Of a stretch of 64,000 nt of DNA, positions 52,780 through 61,993 are shown in pieces. The notes beneath the pieces are model-generated. The model made no database searches and had not been told where the DNA came from. It was given only the letters and a program-made list of their open reading frames with translations. The translations under genes and the position numbers were made by a program. Source of the DNA: Monarcha castaneiventris obscurior (lineage: Eukaryota > Chordata > Aves > Passeriformes > Monarchidae); the NCBI GenBank assembly GCA_026261815.1, contig JAMPIT010000890.1:5300001-5364000 (forward strand), written 5' to 3'. The stretch's first letter is position 1, and each line of letters starts with the position of its first letter.

Positions 52780-55773
52780 GATTTTTGATTTTTTTTTGTT
52801 ATGGGAGAATGATGTCCAGGTGGCTGATTCTGCTGTAATTTAATGGCAGCTCACTCATCCGCTGTTGTGCTGGAAACAATACGAGGCCAACTGCCAGAGA
52901 AAGTTTGGCTGAATGGCCTGTAGCCTTAATTGAATTTTGCACAGCTCTTGTACAGTCCTTTTTTTCCCCCCTCTCATGCTCACTCATCTTGCTGCTTCTT
53001 TTTTAATTGGTGAATTTAAAAGGAAAATTCTGGTGCACAACAAGTTGAGAACAACTTTTCTACTGGTGAGGGTGGTGAGTGGTGGCCAAACACTTTGACT
53101 AGCATAAACAACTTTTTTGTTTCCCAAATTATGGGATAAATTAGTTTTTCATGTCGCTTTGTCTTTGAAATGGTGCTCTAAACATAAAATCTCATCTACA
53201 AAAGAAATTTATACACATAAAAAAATCAGGTATTCCGTCTGAAGATGAACTTTGAATATAACAATTCCTGCTGCTTCTTTTCTTTCCAGTGCAGTATATT
53301 TCAGGACTCATTATATCTTAAGTGAATTATCTTTACTTGAGAAAAAAAATATTTATCTCTTGGAATAATACATTTAGAAGTGCAGCACAATCACATTCAG
53401 TATCTGCTGAAGCTGATTAAGTGTCTGCTTCTTCAGAGAAGCCAGTCACTGTGACTGCCACCTGGAATAATAATGAGAGGAGAGAAGCAAAGAAAGAATA
53501 GAAATTATTCACAGAATTTCGGGAAATCCAAGTGTTTGCAAAACTGTTGAGAACCAGCTCGCTGTTTGCTGCTCTTGCAGGGGCCAGGCACACAGCATGG
53601 ATCTGTTTAATCCCAAAACTCAGAATCCCCAAGTTTCATTTGCTTTCTGCAGGAGAGATTTTTGGTTTTCCCTTTACAAAATATTTAAAGGCATAATTTT
53701 TTTTTGTGTGCTTTGATACCTAAAATTAGGAAATGAGGTAATAACATTTATACTCCTAGAAAATTTGCCTCGAGGGGACAGTGCCATGGAAAAGCGTTTA
53801 TTACTTGGGTTTTGTGGGAGAGTCCATGTGAGAGCTTGGGCCTCTGATGCCTGTCATCCATTACATGAATGTCTTAACAAAATGATGGCTTTCTCCCAAA
53901 ATAACCTGAAGTTTGATCTATAATACACAAGGCAATTTTGTAGGAAGCCATAACTTTTTTCATCTCACAGAAACCTCTAGTGGACAAGACTTAATGTATA
54001 TTAGTGGTTTCCTGGGTCCTGATGACTTTAAGTTACACTGACAGGTGTTTTAACATTAATAATCCTTAGTTTTATTTTAGTGAACATCTATTAAATTTAG
54101 TTATTATGTATTAAAAAGCAGACTGATAGCACTGACATTTTAAGGAAGCCCAAATTAATGGTTTGAAAGGTTTCACAAATTTATCAGATGAATGGAAATC
54201 TAAGGAGGAAAAAAAAATCCACTTAGGAGAAACGACAGCTTTGATTTCTCCAGATCTATAGATGCCATATTTAAGGATCTAATTTAGGTTGTGGTTCATG
54301 AAAGCATAGATTATTGACATTTCCAATCTCTGTACTTCACAGCAGAATTAATTAGGAGGTGATAATTTCAGGAATGTGTTACATGAAGCCATTGTAGCGC
54401 AAAGTACTTGTAGAGCACCTTTGTTTACTGGTGCTTGGATATTATATGAAAAATGTAATACGGAAGTCAAGCAAGTGAGATTATTCCTCCCTTTTATTAA
54501 ATAAATGATTAACTCTTCATTTGCTGTGAAAGGCAAGCATGTCTCCTGTGCCATAAATCCAGACAATTTTTTTTCCCAGCTGTATAGGATGGAGTCTAAT
54601 GGGCACACAGAGTTACATACAGCCAAGAAGAAGGAAGTTAACTGAAACCTTAAAACAATGTTACAAACTAAGTTACTGCCACCACTGTAATAGCTTAAAC
54701 CTGAACAAACTTTAAAGCTTAGCTTGTAGAATAATTTTTGTCTGGTGGAGAAGTCCATCGGAGAGGCTCGAGGTTGAATGTTCTTACGTAAGAGAAATTG
54801 TCAGCCACAAGAAAGATAATTTGTGGTGATATACTTGATAAGAATAATTTCTTCATTCCTCTGGCTGTAGAATGAAAGTCTGAGTGCTTTACATTCAAGT
54901 GTCAGGTTGCTCTTGGACTGCAGATTCCGGTAATGTTAATGGTTTGTTCTCCATTTAAATGCGTTCTAGAAAACCCATCATGCTGAGGAAAAAAAGAAAA
55001 ATCGAAGTAAAGGAAGACTTGGTGGCAAAAAATGGAAATATAGCAATAGTATGTATTTGCAAAATAGTCTTAGAAAGCCTAGTTCTTCCATTCTGTGTGC
55101 TTGCTCCTGAGCCAAAACTCAAGAGGTTTTCCTCTGTTGCAAGTTCAAACTTTTCACATAAAAAGCTCAGGAAATGAGTCTTTCACTGGGACTAACAGGA
55201 CTGGAGTTTAGTTGTGACTTGTGGACAGCTTAATGTGGAGGCTGGGGGTGAAGGCTGGTCACTGTGTCTTCTGTAGAGAGGATGGTTGCAATGAAGGAAG
55301 TGAACCCAAAGACCATTGTATTGCTGTTGGTTTTCTTTTGCCTAGAGGTAAAATATCATCTAACTTTCTCCTGGCTACAGCTTGCTGCAGTGGATGTGGC
55401 TGTGTTCCCATTATCAAGGCATTTGGGGTCTGGTGACTGCCCATGTGCACTACAAAGGGACCCCAGGCTTTCCTAGAAGGAGTGGGTGGATGAGAGAAAT
55501 GGTGCCATGTACTTTGTTTTGTGTCTGTGCTGCTCAGAGTGGGTGTTGAACTTGGCTGTGTGGTCTCTTTTGTCACTTTAATTATGTGTGGGGAGAAGAA
55601 AACGAAGCAGAGATGGGTACTTCTGCAGCATGTTGAACTTCAGGATGCCAGAACATGTCATATAAATGCCGAGCTAGTGCTCTTAGCTTTTTCTCTGGTA
55701 AACCATATATGGGGGGTTGAGTGGGTTTGAAATGCATTTTTTTTAAGAAGTATTTTCATATTTTAATGAGGTT

Positions 55774-55880
55774 TTGAGCAACCTGGCGTAGTGGAATGTG
55801 TCTCTGCCCATTGGTGGGTGGTTGGAACTGGATGATCTTAAAGGTCCCTTCCAACTGAAACCGTTCTGTGATTCTGTGAT
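55774..55880 (+). mobile_element. 5'-truncated CR1 3' tail
   Basis: The stretch from GAGCAACCTGG through GTTGGAACTGGATGATCTTA and AGGTCCCTTCCAACTGAAACC to ATTCTGTGATTCTGTGAT is the characteristic CR1 3' terminus, ending in its octamer microsatellite (ATTCTGTG)n. Only about 107 bp remain, the usual severe 5' truncation of CR1. It lies in the same orientation as ADGRL3. It looks younger than the copy at 36660-38350, because the terminal repeat is preserved. Confidence 0.93.
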
Positions 55881-58800
55881 TTTCATTCCTTGGGTTTAGA
55901 TATATTTATTTCAGATCTGCTGCTGCCCTGAATTTTGAACGTGTCTCTTGTTTACTTTAGCAGAAGAACACTGTGACTCCAGGACTCAACCATGCCTTCA
56001 AAAGGGAAGAGCACCTTCATCTGTGAGCAGGCTCTACATGGGTGTGCTTTGGGGTGCCTTGCTAGATTTGCAGCTGCTCAAACACATCCCTGTTCTACCT
56101 AGGACCCACAGATGGGGCTGTGTGTTAGGGAGAAACACACAAATTGCTTTTCAGCTTCACCTGCCTACGTATGTGGTCAAGCTGGTTGTGGGTGCGAGAT
56201 GCAGCAGCCACGTCTTGCATGAAGAACCCTCTCAGCATGGCTGAGAAGCTGCAGCTTGTGCTACTAAGGTCAACCTCAAAACCCTGGGTTTTTTAGTCCT
56301 TCTGTTTTGTCATTAACTATGTGTTTAACACTGAGCGTTCTAATTATTAGTCTGAGTTTATTAAAACAATCAGATCTGTGAAGGACAGGAACAGGGAGTG
56401 GATTATTATATTATACTTATTCCACTATTAAACATCTGCCCTGAAAAAACCAACTGAAACAAACAGCTAGCAAAGTACAGGGCACAAAGTTCCGCACTAC
56501 TTTTGCAATTGTCTTTTAACATTCTCCTTCTCACATAATTTTTTTCCAAGTTTTATGCTGCTGTTGTGTGGGTTTGAAGCAGTGCCAGGGAGGCAGCTCT
56601 CTATATGGCTCTGCCACTGTGTGCTTGTGCCTTAAATAGTTGAATGCAATTCAGTGTGGCGGTAAGGAAATGAGCAGTTAATGTTGTTCAAGTGTTAATT
56701 GTGCCCACAGTGTGTTTTCAGAGCCTCAACACAGCAATACTAAGAACATTTAATTAATGCTTTTGTGCGATTTCTCCAAACGGGTGGCAGGAGTCTGCCT
56801 GGGGACAGGCTGTAGTGGCTCATGATTGCGTGTTGTTCTCAGTTTGCCTTCCGTCTGAAGAACCATGAGAAAATCAGTGTACGTGGAAAGTCTTGTTTGT
56901 AACTCCCCTCAGACATAGCAAGTGGTTCTTGATTTCCTTTTGGCCTCTGGCACTGCTGAAGTCAATGGCATTGGCAACCACCATAGGGAATCCAGGTGAA
57001 ATACTCTTGTTCTCCTCCAGTACAGCCACAGCAGGAATGGAAGACCTCACTCTAAGAGTAAAAGCTGTGTATGCGTGTTTTTTTCTGCAGGTCTGTGTAG
57101 AAAAGTAAGGTGCACCCTGCGCTATAAGCAGTACTTAAATTCTGTTGATTGGCACAGACATTACTGAGATGCAAAATTGTCTGTAACTGGGCAAAATTAA
57201 AAAAAATCTACTGGTACTTTATGAAGACAGTTTTGCAGTGGTATGTTGAGTCACTGAAGGGGTTATCAGACCCCAGTTAGACCCTTTCTTTTAATATTGT
57301 TCAATGAGCTAAATTTTGCAAGCTTCTCATGGAAAAGAATAAAGAGTATGTCACCCCAATATAAGCTGAGTAATTATTGAAATTCAAAAGCATTAAGTCT
57401 TAAATCAGCAGAGGGAAAATATGTATTTGGGGAGACATACAATGGAAACACCATTCAGAAGGTCACCAAAACACATCCGTGTTTGGAATTATAAGAGAGC
57501 TGGATGTGGCACTGAGTGTTAATAACACATATGAGCTATTCAGGGTAAGGGTAATCAACGCTTCAGGTCACTCAGATCAGCTGGTCACAAATACATTATA
57601 TCCTCTAGAAGCTTCTCTCTCCCTGCTTTACAATATCACGCCGTTGTTTGAGTGCATTACAAAAGCTTTTGCACATTTGGAAATGTAAATTACTACCTTC
57701 TATGCTGCCAGAGGTACTGTATACCATCAGCCAGGAGAATCAGCATGAAGCTATACATTTGGGGATCTGTCATGTTGCCTTCTTGCTTTTGCCAGGGACA
57801 TTTAATGCTTTTCTGAATACCTTACTTAACTGTGACCAGCCACAGCCCAGGATGGGGAGAACAATTGCTGTGTGGGTTTCTCCAATTGCAAAGTTTGGAG
57901 CCTTTTAATCTCGCTGGCTCCTTCCCTTGAAAAACCAGATTGCACTCAAATGCATTGTCTCTGGTCCCTAGAGCCCTGACAGCTACATGTTGAAAACATT
58001 TGCCTTTAACCTTAACCTGTTACAAGGTAGAAAGGAGCCTGAATCAAAGCCCAGGTAAAAAAGCCTGCTGTAATTTGGACACACTCCTTATGGAAGCTGC
58101 AGTTGGCTCCAGCTGTATGCCTCTCTGGACAGGAAGTGTAGATCCACATGTCTAGCCAGAGCATTTGCAGCCCTAGCCTGAACCGTTCTTGCACCGAGCC
58201 TGCTATTTCCCATCCAAATGAAGGAGACTTCTGAATGCAGAGAGGTTTGCAGTGCCAGCGCCAGAGGACAGTCACTTGGCAAGTGTCTCAGTCTGGAAGG
58301 GGCTGGAGTGAACTCTGGGCAGCAAAACCAAAGCACGCGTGCGCACCTTTGCATTCCTGTCTCGCTTCTCCGAACCGAGATCTCTCAACTGTCAAAGTTC
58401 TCACTTCTCCCTCTGGTGTTCATGGGGCCTGTCTCCTCCAGCACCTTCGGGGAAGAGGCCCCACAGAACCAGCAGTCTGTTGTTTGGGTCCCCACCATGC
58501 TGGAAGAAGTCAGGGCCTGTGCCACAACTGCAGGAGGCTTTTGGATGAGGACTCCCAAACTTTCTTGCAGGAGGTTGTTTGGTATAGAAACTAGTACTGA
58601 GCATTTAGCAATTAATAAGTGCACTTCATTTATTAATTCCACCTGAAAGGGGCTTTGTCCAAAGGGATGCAGCCTCTTCAGCAGCATTATGATGCACGGT
58701 GAATAATTCACATTAAAATATCCAGCAAGTTCTGGGGTTGGGCTTTTTAAATAGTGTTTGCATATTTTTGTCTCATTAACGCTGTGATGGGATCTTATTT

Positions 58801-59260
58801 ATAAGTGCTACAATGTTTCCAGTGCTTTTTTCCAACTCTTACTAAAGTGTATTTCTCCAAGACAGAGGACAGGACTCTACGAACATCCGTGGACGTGCTT
58901 CATTTGGCTCCCCTAAGTTTTCTTTTCTTATCATAAATGAATATTCTCCTGCTTTAGATAGGGATCTCTGTTTTACAGGATTTTGGCAAAATATACGAAG
59001 ATGTATATTCTATAAAGTTTCTCCCTGGAATTTTTATTCTATACATAAATCTGTATCAGTCATATTTCACTTTATGGGTATTTCATTTTGCTCTATGAAA
59101 CTAGTCCAAGGTTGCTGCTGACAAGGTAGAGTCCAGGGGGCTCATTACATCCCAAGTGTTGGGCTTTTTTTTTCTTCTGCCAGATTTTTCTAAGGTTAAA
59201 ATTTATCTGTATTTTGCTCAGCTTGTCTGCATATTATCCAGTGTATATATCAGAGGAAAG

Positions 59261-59286
59261 GTTTATATATCTATTTATATATATAA
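59261..59286. repeat. AT/TA-rich simple repeat upstream of the microexon
   Basis: TTTATATATCTATTTATATATATAAA-type sequence, self-complementary, about 135 bp upstream of the 15-nt microexon. A second TA run at 59457-59470 lies 22 bp downstream of it. Confidence 0.85.
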
Positions 59287-59368
59287 ATGTTCACATACCT
59301 AAGTAAATTAATAAAGCTTCCTTTTCTTATGAAAGAGGTAAAGAAAAGTACCTGGCCAATACAGTACC

Positions 59369-59420
59369 ATTAATCTATTCTCTTTTCTCCTTTCTCTCTT
59401 TACCTCTCTCTCTACAATAG
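59369..59420 (+). promoter_or_regulatory. ADGRL3: Branch-point/polypyrimidine tract and acceptor of the microexon
   Basis: A TTAAT branch-like sequence is followed by about 43 nt of almost pure pyrimidine, including TTCTCT and CTCTCTCT, then ACAATAG. CUCUCU and UCUU are binding motifs of PTB-family repressors, which keep many neuronal microexons out in non-neural cells. No UGC close to the acceptor, the usual SRRM4 mark, is seen. Regulation by PTB is inference. Confidence 0.55.
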
Positions 59421-59435
59421 AAGTGGAACAAAAAG
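59421..59435 (+). CDS. ADGRL3: ADGRL3 15-nt microexon encoding KVEQK (latrophilin splice site A)
   Basis: The bases AAGTGGAACAAAAAG lie between acceptor AG (59419-59420) and donor GTAATT (59436). Joined to the phase-1 A of the lectin exon they read A|AA GTG GAA CAA AAA G| = K V E Q K, leaving a G that combines with TT of the next exon to give Val. That yields CVPY-KVEQK-VFLCPG. Being exactly 15 nt it is a cassette: skipping joins A to TT and gives CVPY-I-FLCPG. KVEQK is the insert known at splice site A of latrophilins, between the lectin and olfactomedin domains. In latrophilin-1 its presence is reported to weaken teneurin binding. It is far too short for ORF finding and was located by expecting the linker. 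A second AG inside the exon (59422-59423) would break the frame if used. Confidence 0.95.
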
Positions 59436-59456
59436 GTAATTAAATACCTTTCAAAT

Positions 59457-59470
59457 TATATATATATATT
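59457..59470. repeat. (TA)n run just downstream of the microexon
   Basis: TATATATATATATT beginning 22 bp after the microexon's last base. It could pair in RNA with the similar tract at 59261-59286. Confidence 0.85.
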
Positions 59471-59916
59471 ACTTATGTATAGGCTAAGTTATTTAACAGT
59501 TTAACGTTTTAGTTGAAATACTTTGTCATTAATTCTCACTACCTTTTTGTTAAAGTTTATTTAGTATCTCTGCTGCTCAACTTCACCAGATAACTCATAT
59601 TTGCTGAAAAGTTTTTTACCAGTGCCACCTTTTTTTTTCATAAAATTTCTATTCAAAGGCTTAGATAACTCATTTTCCTGCCCCAAAGAATTTGGAAGGT
59701 GTGCATACATATGTATGTGCATAAGTATATCTAATTATGGCATAAAAGCCTCGTGGAAATGGCACCCCTTTTTCAGCAACTCTGCGTGGTTACTTAGACT
59801 CCAATGGATCTATATAATTTTATACTGGTTATTAAATCTGATTTTCCTCCTGTCTTGCTCTCCAGACATTACCAATTCCTGCATTTACAAAAAAAAAAAA
59901 ATAACCAATTATGCTC

Positions 59917-60290
59917 CGAGCAGGAACTGTGAAAGTGGGATCCCATCTTGCCAGCCCCGTGCTGCCAGAAGCGCGTGGTGGGATACTTCTTCCTGCCTCC
60001 CTGCCGCCCATCCCACCGTCACGGTTATTGCACCTCTCGCGGATCGCGGGGATCAGCACTCCCAATAACCAACCAGTATTCTCCCCCCAAGCGTGTGCAG
60101 CGCCTCCAGGCCAGGAGGGTGCTGGCGGGGATGGCGAGGTCTGAGAGAGCCAGGTTTGCTCCGCAGCATCCCTCCTCTGGCCTCCCCATCCATCCGGCCC
60201 CTTGGTGGTGCTGCCATGGGGCCGAGGGCAGCCGGGCAGCGGCTGAGCCTCCTGCCCTGGCTCCTGTCAGCCCCCCCGAAGTCTGAGCAG
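59917..60290. promoter_or_regulatory. CpG-rich, GC-rich patch inside the intron
   Basis: About 370 bp with roughly 21 CpG dinucleotides, including CTCGCGGATCGCGGG and AAGCGCGTGG, in an intron otherwise nearly free of CpG. It starts just after a 13-A run. It has CpG-island-like composition about 0.9 kb upstream of the olfactomedin exon. It could be an internal promoter or enhancer, or a GC-rich insertion. No TATA box or initiator stands out. The several overlapping open frames on both strands are a consequence of GC richness. Confidence 0.5.
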
Positions 60291-60440
60291 CAAAGCATCC
60301 CAGTTTAGTCCAACTGCTCCTCTGTGCTCCTCTCATGTAACAATAGAAGGTATATGTTTTTAAGTTTGAATTACTACTATATTTAACAGGACATTTTTTA
60401 ACTGATTAAAATCTAGACATTGGGTTCCTCTCCAGCAAAC

Positions 60441-60500
60441 TTTATTCTTTTCCTTCCTTCTTTCCTTTCTTCCTTTCTTCCTTGTCTTTTCCTTTCAGCA
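60441..60500. repeat. TTCC/CTTT-rich polypyrimidine tract
   Basis: Simple sequence built of TTCC, CTTT and TTTCC units on the plus strand. It ends in CTTTCAG (to 60498), an acceptor-like end, but no in-frame latrophilin sequence follows. Confidence 0.75.
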
Positions 60501-60739
60501 TCCATATGTCATTCGTTTTTAATTGTGTGGACTGCATGTTTCATGTGTCCTGTAGCAGCTTGGAAAGTCTCATTTCTAGTTATACTCCAGATGGGTGTTC
60601 CCCCCCCACTCCCTTTGCTTTAAACGCTCTTCTGAGTTGCTAAGGGATTCGCCTCTGCTTTGCTGTTGGTATCCTTTAAATATTTAATATCACTTGGGCT
60701 GTAAGGATGGGAATTTCTTTCTCTTATTTCCATTTCTAG

Positions 60740-60908
60740 GCCACTCTTCTGTGGGCTGTTCAAATAAATATGTGGATCAATTCCCTCGGAGTTTAGCCCT
60801 TCACCTAGTAGGTACAGATTCACTGCAGAATATAATTTGGAAATACAAACCCAGAAATCCTTTGAGGGCACATATTCATTTCAGAGTTTACAAAAGCGAG
60901 TGGTCCAA
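60740..60908 (+). other. Exon-like segment (candidate cryptic or poison exon)
   Basis: A good acceptor (TTTCTCTTATTTCCATTTCTAG, AG at 60738-60739) and a near-consensus donor CAA|GTAAGT (GT at 60909) enclose 169 nt. The segment stays open in the frame set by the phase-1 upstream exons (GHSSVGCSNKYVDQFPRS...). Its length is not a multiple of three. Inclusion would shift the olfactomedin exon and give a stop about 20 codons in, far upstream of the next junction, so the mRNA would be an NMD target. I do not recognise the peptide. Pseudo-exons like this are common in introns. Confidence 0.2.
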
Positions 60909-61192
60909 GTAAGTATACCTGTAAAAATAGATTTGAAAAGCAGTAAGAAAATGAGTCACAGTTGATAGGAACAGCAGGGGGGGAAAAAAAACCAGTTTGG
61001 TGGAGCAGATCTTGTTCTAGAGGTATGGTGGGCAGCAAGGATAGTCTCCAGCTACAAGGCATTGCTCTTGGGTTTCCTCTCATCTCAAGTGTCCTCTGCT
61101 CCAGGACTAGAAGCTGTTGAGATGCTTGGGCCAGCCACCCCTGAACCGTCATTAACTTTGTTTTTCTTTTAAATTCTTCTCCCCTGCGACAG

Positions 61193-61993
61193 TTTTTCTT
61201 TGCCCTGGACTGCTGAAAGGAGTTTACCAGAGCGAACACTTATTCGAGTCTGACCACCAGTCGGGCGCCTGGTGCAAGGACCCTCTGCAGGCCTCGGACA
61301 AGATCTACTACATGCCCTGGACACCGTACCGGACAGACACACTGACCGAGTACTCCTCCAAGGACGACTTCATCGCCGGCAGGCCCACCACCACCTACAA
61401 GCTCCCGCACCGCGTGGACGGCACGGGGTTCGTGGTGTACGACGGGGCTTTGTTCTTCAACAAGGAGCGGACCAGGAACATTGTCAAGTTTGACTTGCGG
61501 ACGAGGATAAAGAGCGGGGAGGCGATCATAGCTAATGCCAACTACCACGACACCTCTCCCTACCGCTGGGGAGGCAAGTCCGACATAGACCTGGCCGTGG
61601 ATGAGAACGGGCTCTGGGTAATCTATGCAACAGAACAAAACAATGGCAAAATAGTCATTAGCCAGTTGAACCCTTACACGTTAAGGATCGAAGGGACGTG
61701 GGATACTGCCTATGACAAGAGGTCAGCTTCTAATGCCTTCATGATCTGTGGGATTTTATACGTGGTGAAGTCTGTGTACGAGGATGACGACAATGAAGCC
61801 ACAGGGAATAAAATAGACTACATATATAACACTGACCAAAGCAAGGATAGCATGGTGGATGTGCCCTTTCCAAACTCCTACCAGTACATTGCTGCTGTGG
61901 ATTATAATCCCCGGGACAACCTCCTGTATGTATGGAACAACTATCACGTTGTAAAATACTCCTTGGATTTTGGCCCACTGGACAGCAGAGCAG
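61193..61993 (+). CDS. ADGRL3: ADGRL3 exon: complete olfactomedin-like domain
   Basis: This 801-nt exon runs between acceptor AG (61191-61192) and donor GTAAGG (61994). It enters in phase 1 (G|TT) and leaves in phase 1 (GCA G|), encoding [17 protein letters not shown] to FGPLDSRAG. It is the five-bladed beta-propeller of latrophilins, which binds FLRT ectodomains. Landmarks are SGAWCKDPL with its Cys at 61273 and MICGILY with its Cys at 61747, the expected propeller disulphide. [10 protein letters not shown] (61582-61611), SASNAF (Asn at 61732) and [10 protein letters not shown] are the segments that line the central calcium site. No N-x-S/T sequon is present. Wording such as [28 protein letters not shown] and ICGILYVVK identifies latrophilin-3. 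The first 350 bp are notably CpG-rich and the rest is not. The whole frame is open. Antisense open frames here are shadows. Confidence 0.98.

Larger units (their letters stand above)
38351..55773 (+). other. ADGRL3: ADGRL3 long intron, central block
   Basis: Intron with no recognised exon, RNA gene or large transposon. It contains a 16-bp tandem duplication (40118-40149), a 21-T run (40926-40946), an 86-bp-period imperfect duplication with a CA/TG core (50901-51029) and T-runs at 52459-52475 and 52764-52779. Non-repetitive stretches such as 41240-41600 and 51320-51680 have the look of conserved non-coding sequence (AT-rich, TAAT/octamer-like cores). That is only an impression. Open frames such as 42242-42604, 45216-45599 and 54348-54758 have no protein-family features. 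Confidence 0.78.
55881..59420 (+). other. ADGRL3: ADGRL3 long intron, last block before the microexon
   Basis: Intron ending in acceptor AG at 59419-59420. An AU-repeat tract lies at 59261-59286 and a long polypyrimidine tract at about 59374-59416. I see no other exon, RNA gene or transposon. Open frames around 58088-58711 overlap each other on both strands and are not supported as genes. Confidence 0.8.
59436..61192 (+). other. ADGRL3: ADGRL3 intron between the microexon and the olfactomedin exon
   Basis: A 1,757-bp intron from donor GTAATT to acceptor AG (61191-61192), which follows a TTTTTCTTTTAAATTCTTCT tract. It contains a TA repeat (59457-59470), a CpG-rich patch (59917-60290), a TTCC/CTTT-rich pyrimidine tract (about 60441-60500), an RBFOX-type TGCATG (60533-60538) and a cryptic exon-like segment (60740-60908). 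Confidence 0.9.

Noticed and set aside
54348..54758. 136-codon minus-strand open frame
   Set aside because: No domain, AT-rich intron and no promoter or splice context. Treated as chance.
58088..58711. Cluster of overlapping open frames on both strands
   Set aside because: Different frames and strands are open over the same bases, none with family features. A processed gene copy was considered, but no recognisable protein emerges.
59911..60336. Several overlapping open frames on both strands
   Set aside because: They all fall in the CpG/GC-rich patch, where stop codons are scarce. No two-sided splice support or recognisable protein.
61240..61638. 132-codon open frame antisense to the olfactomedin exon
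   Set aside because: It is a shadow of the GC-rich coding exon on the other strand, which is certain.
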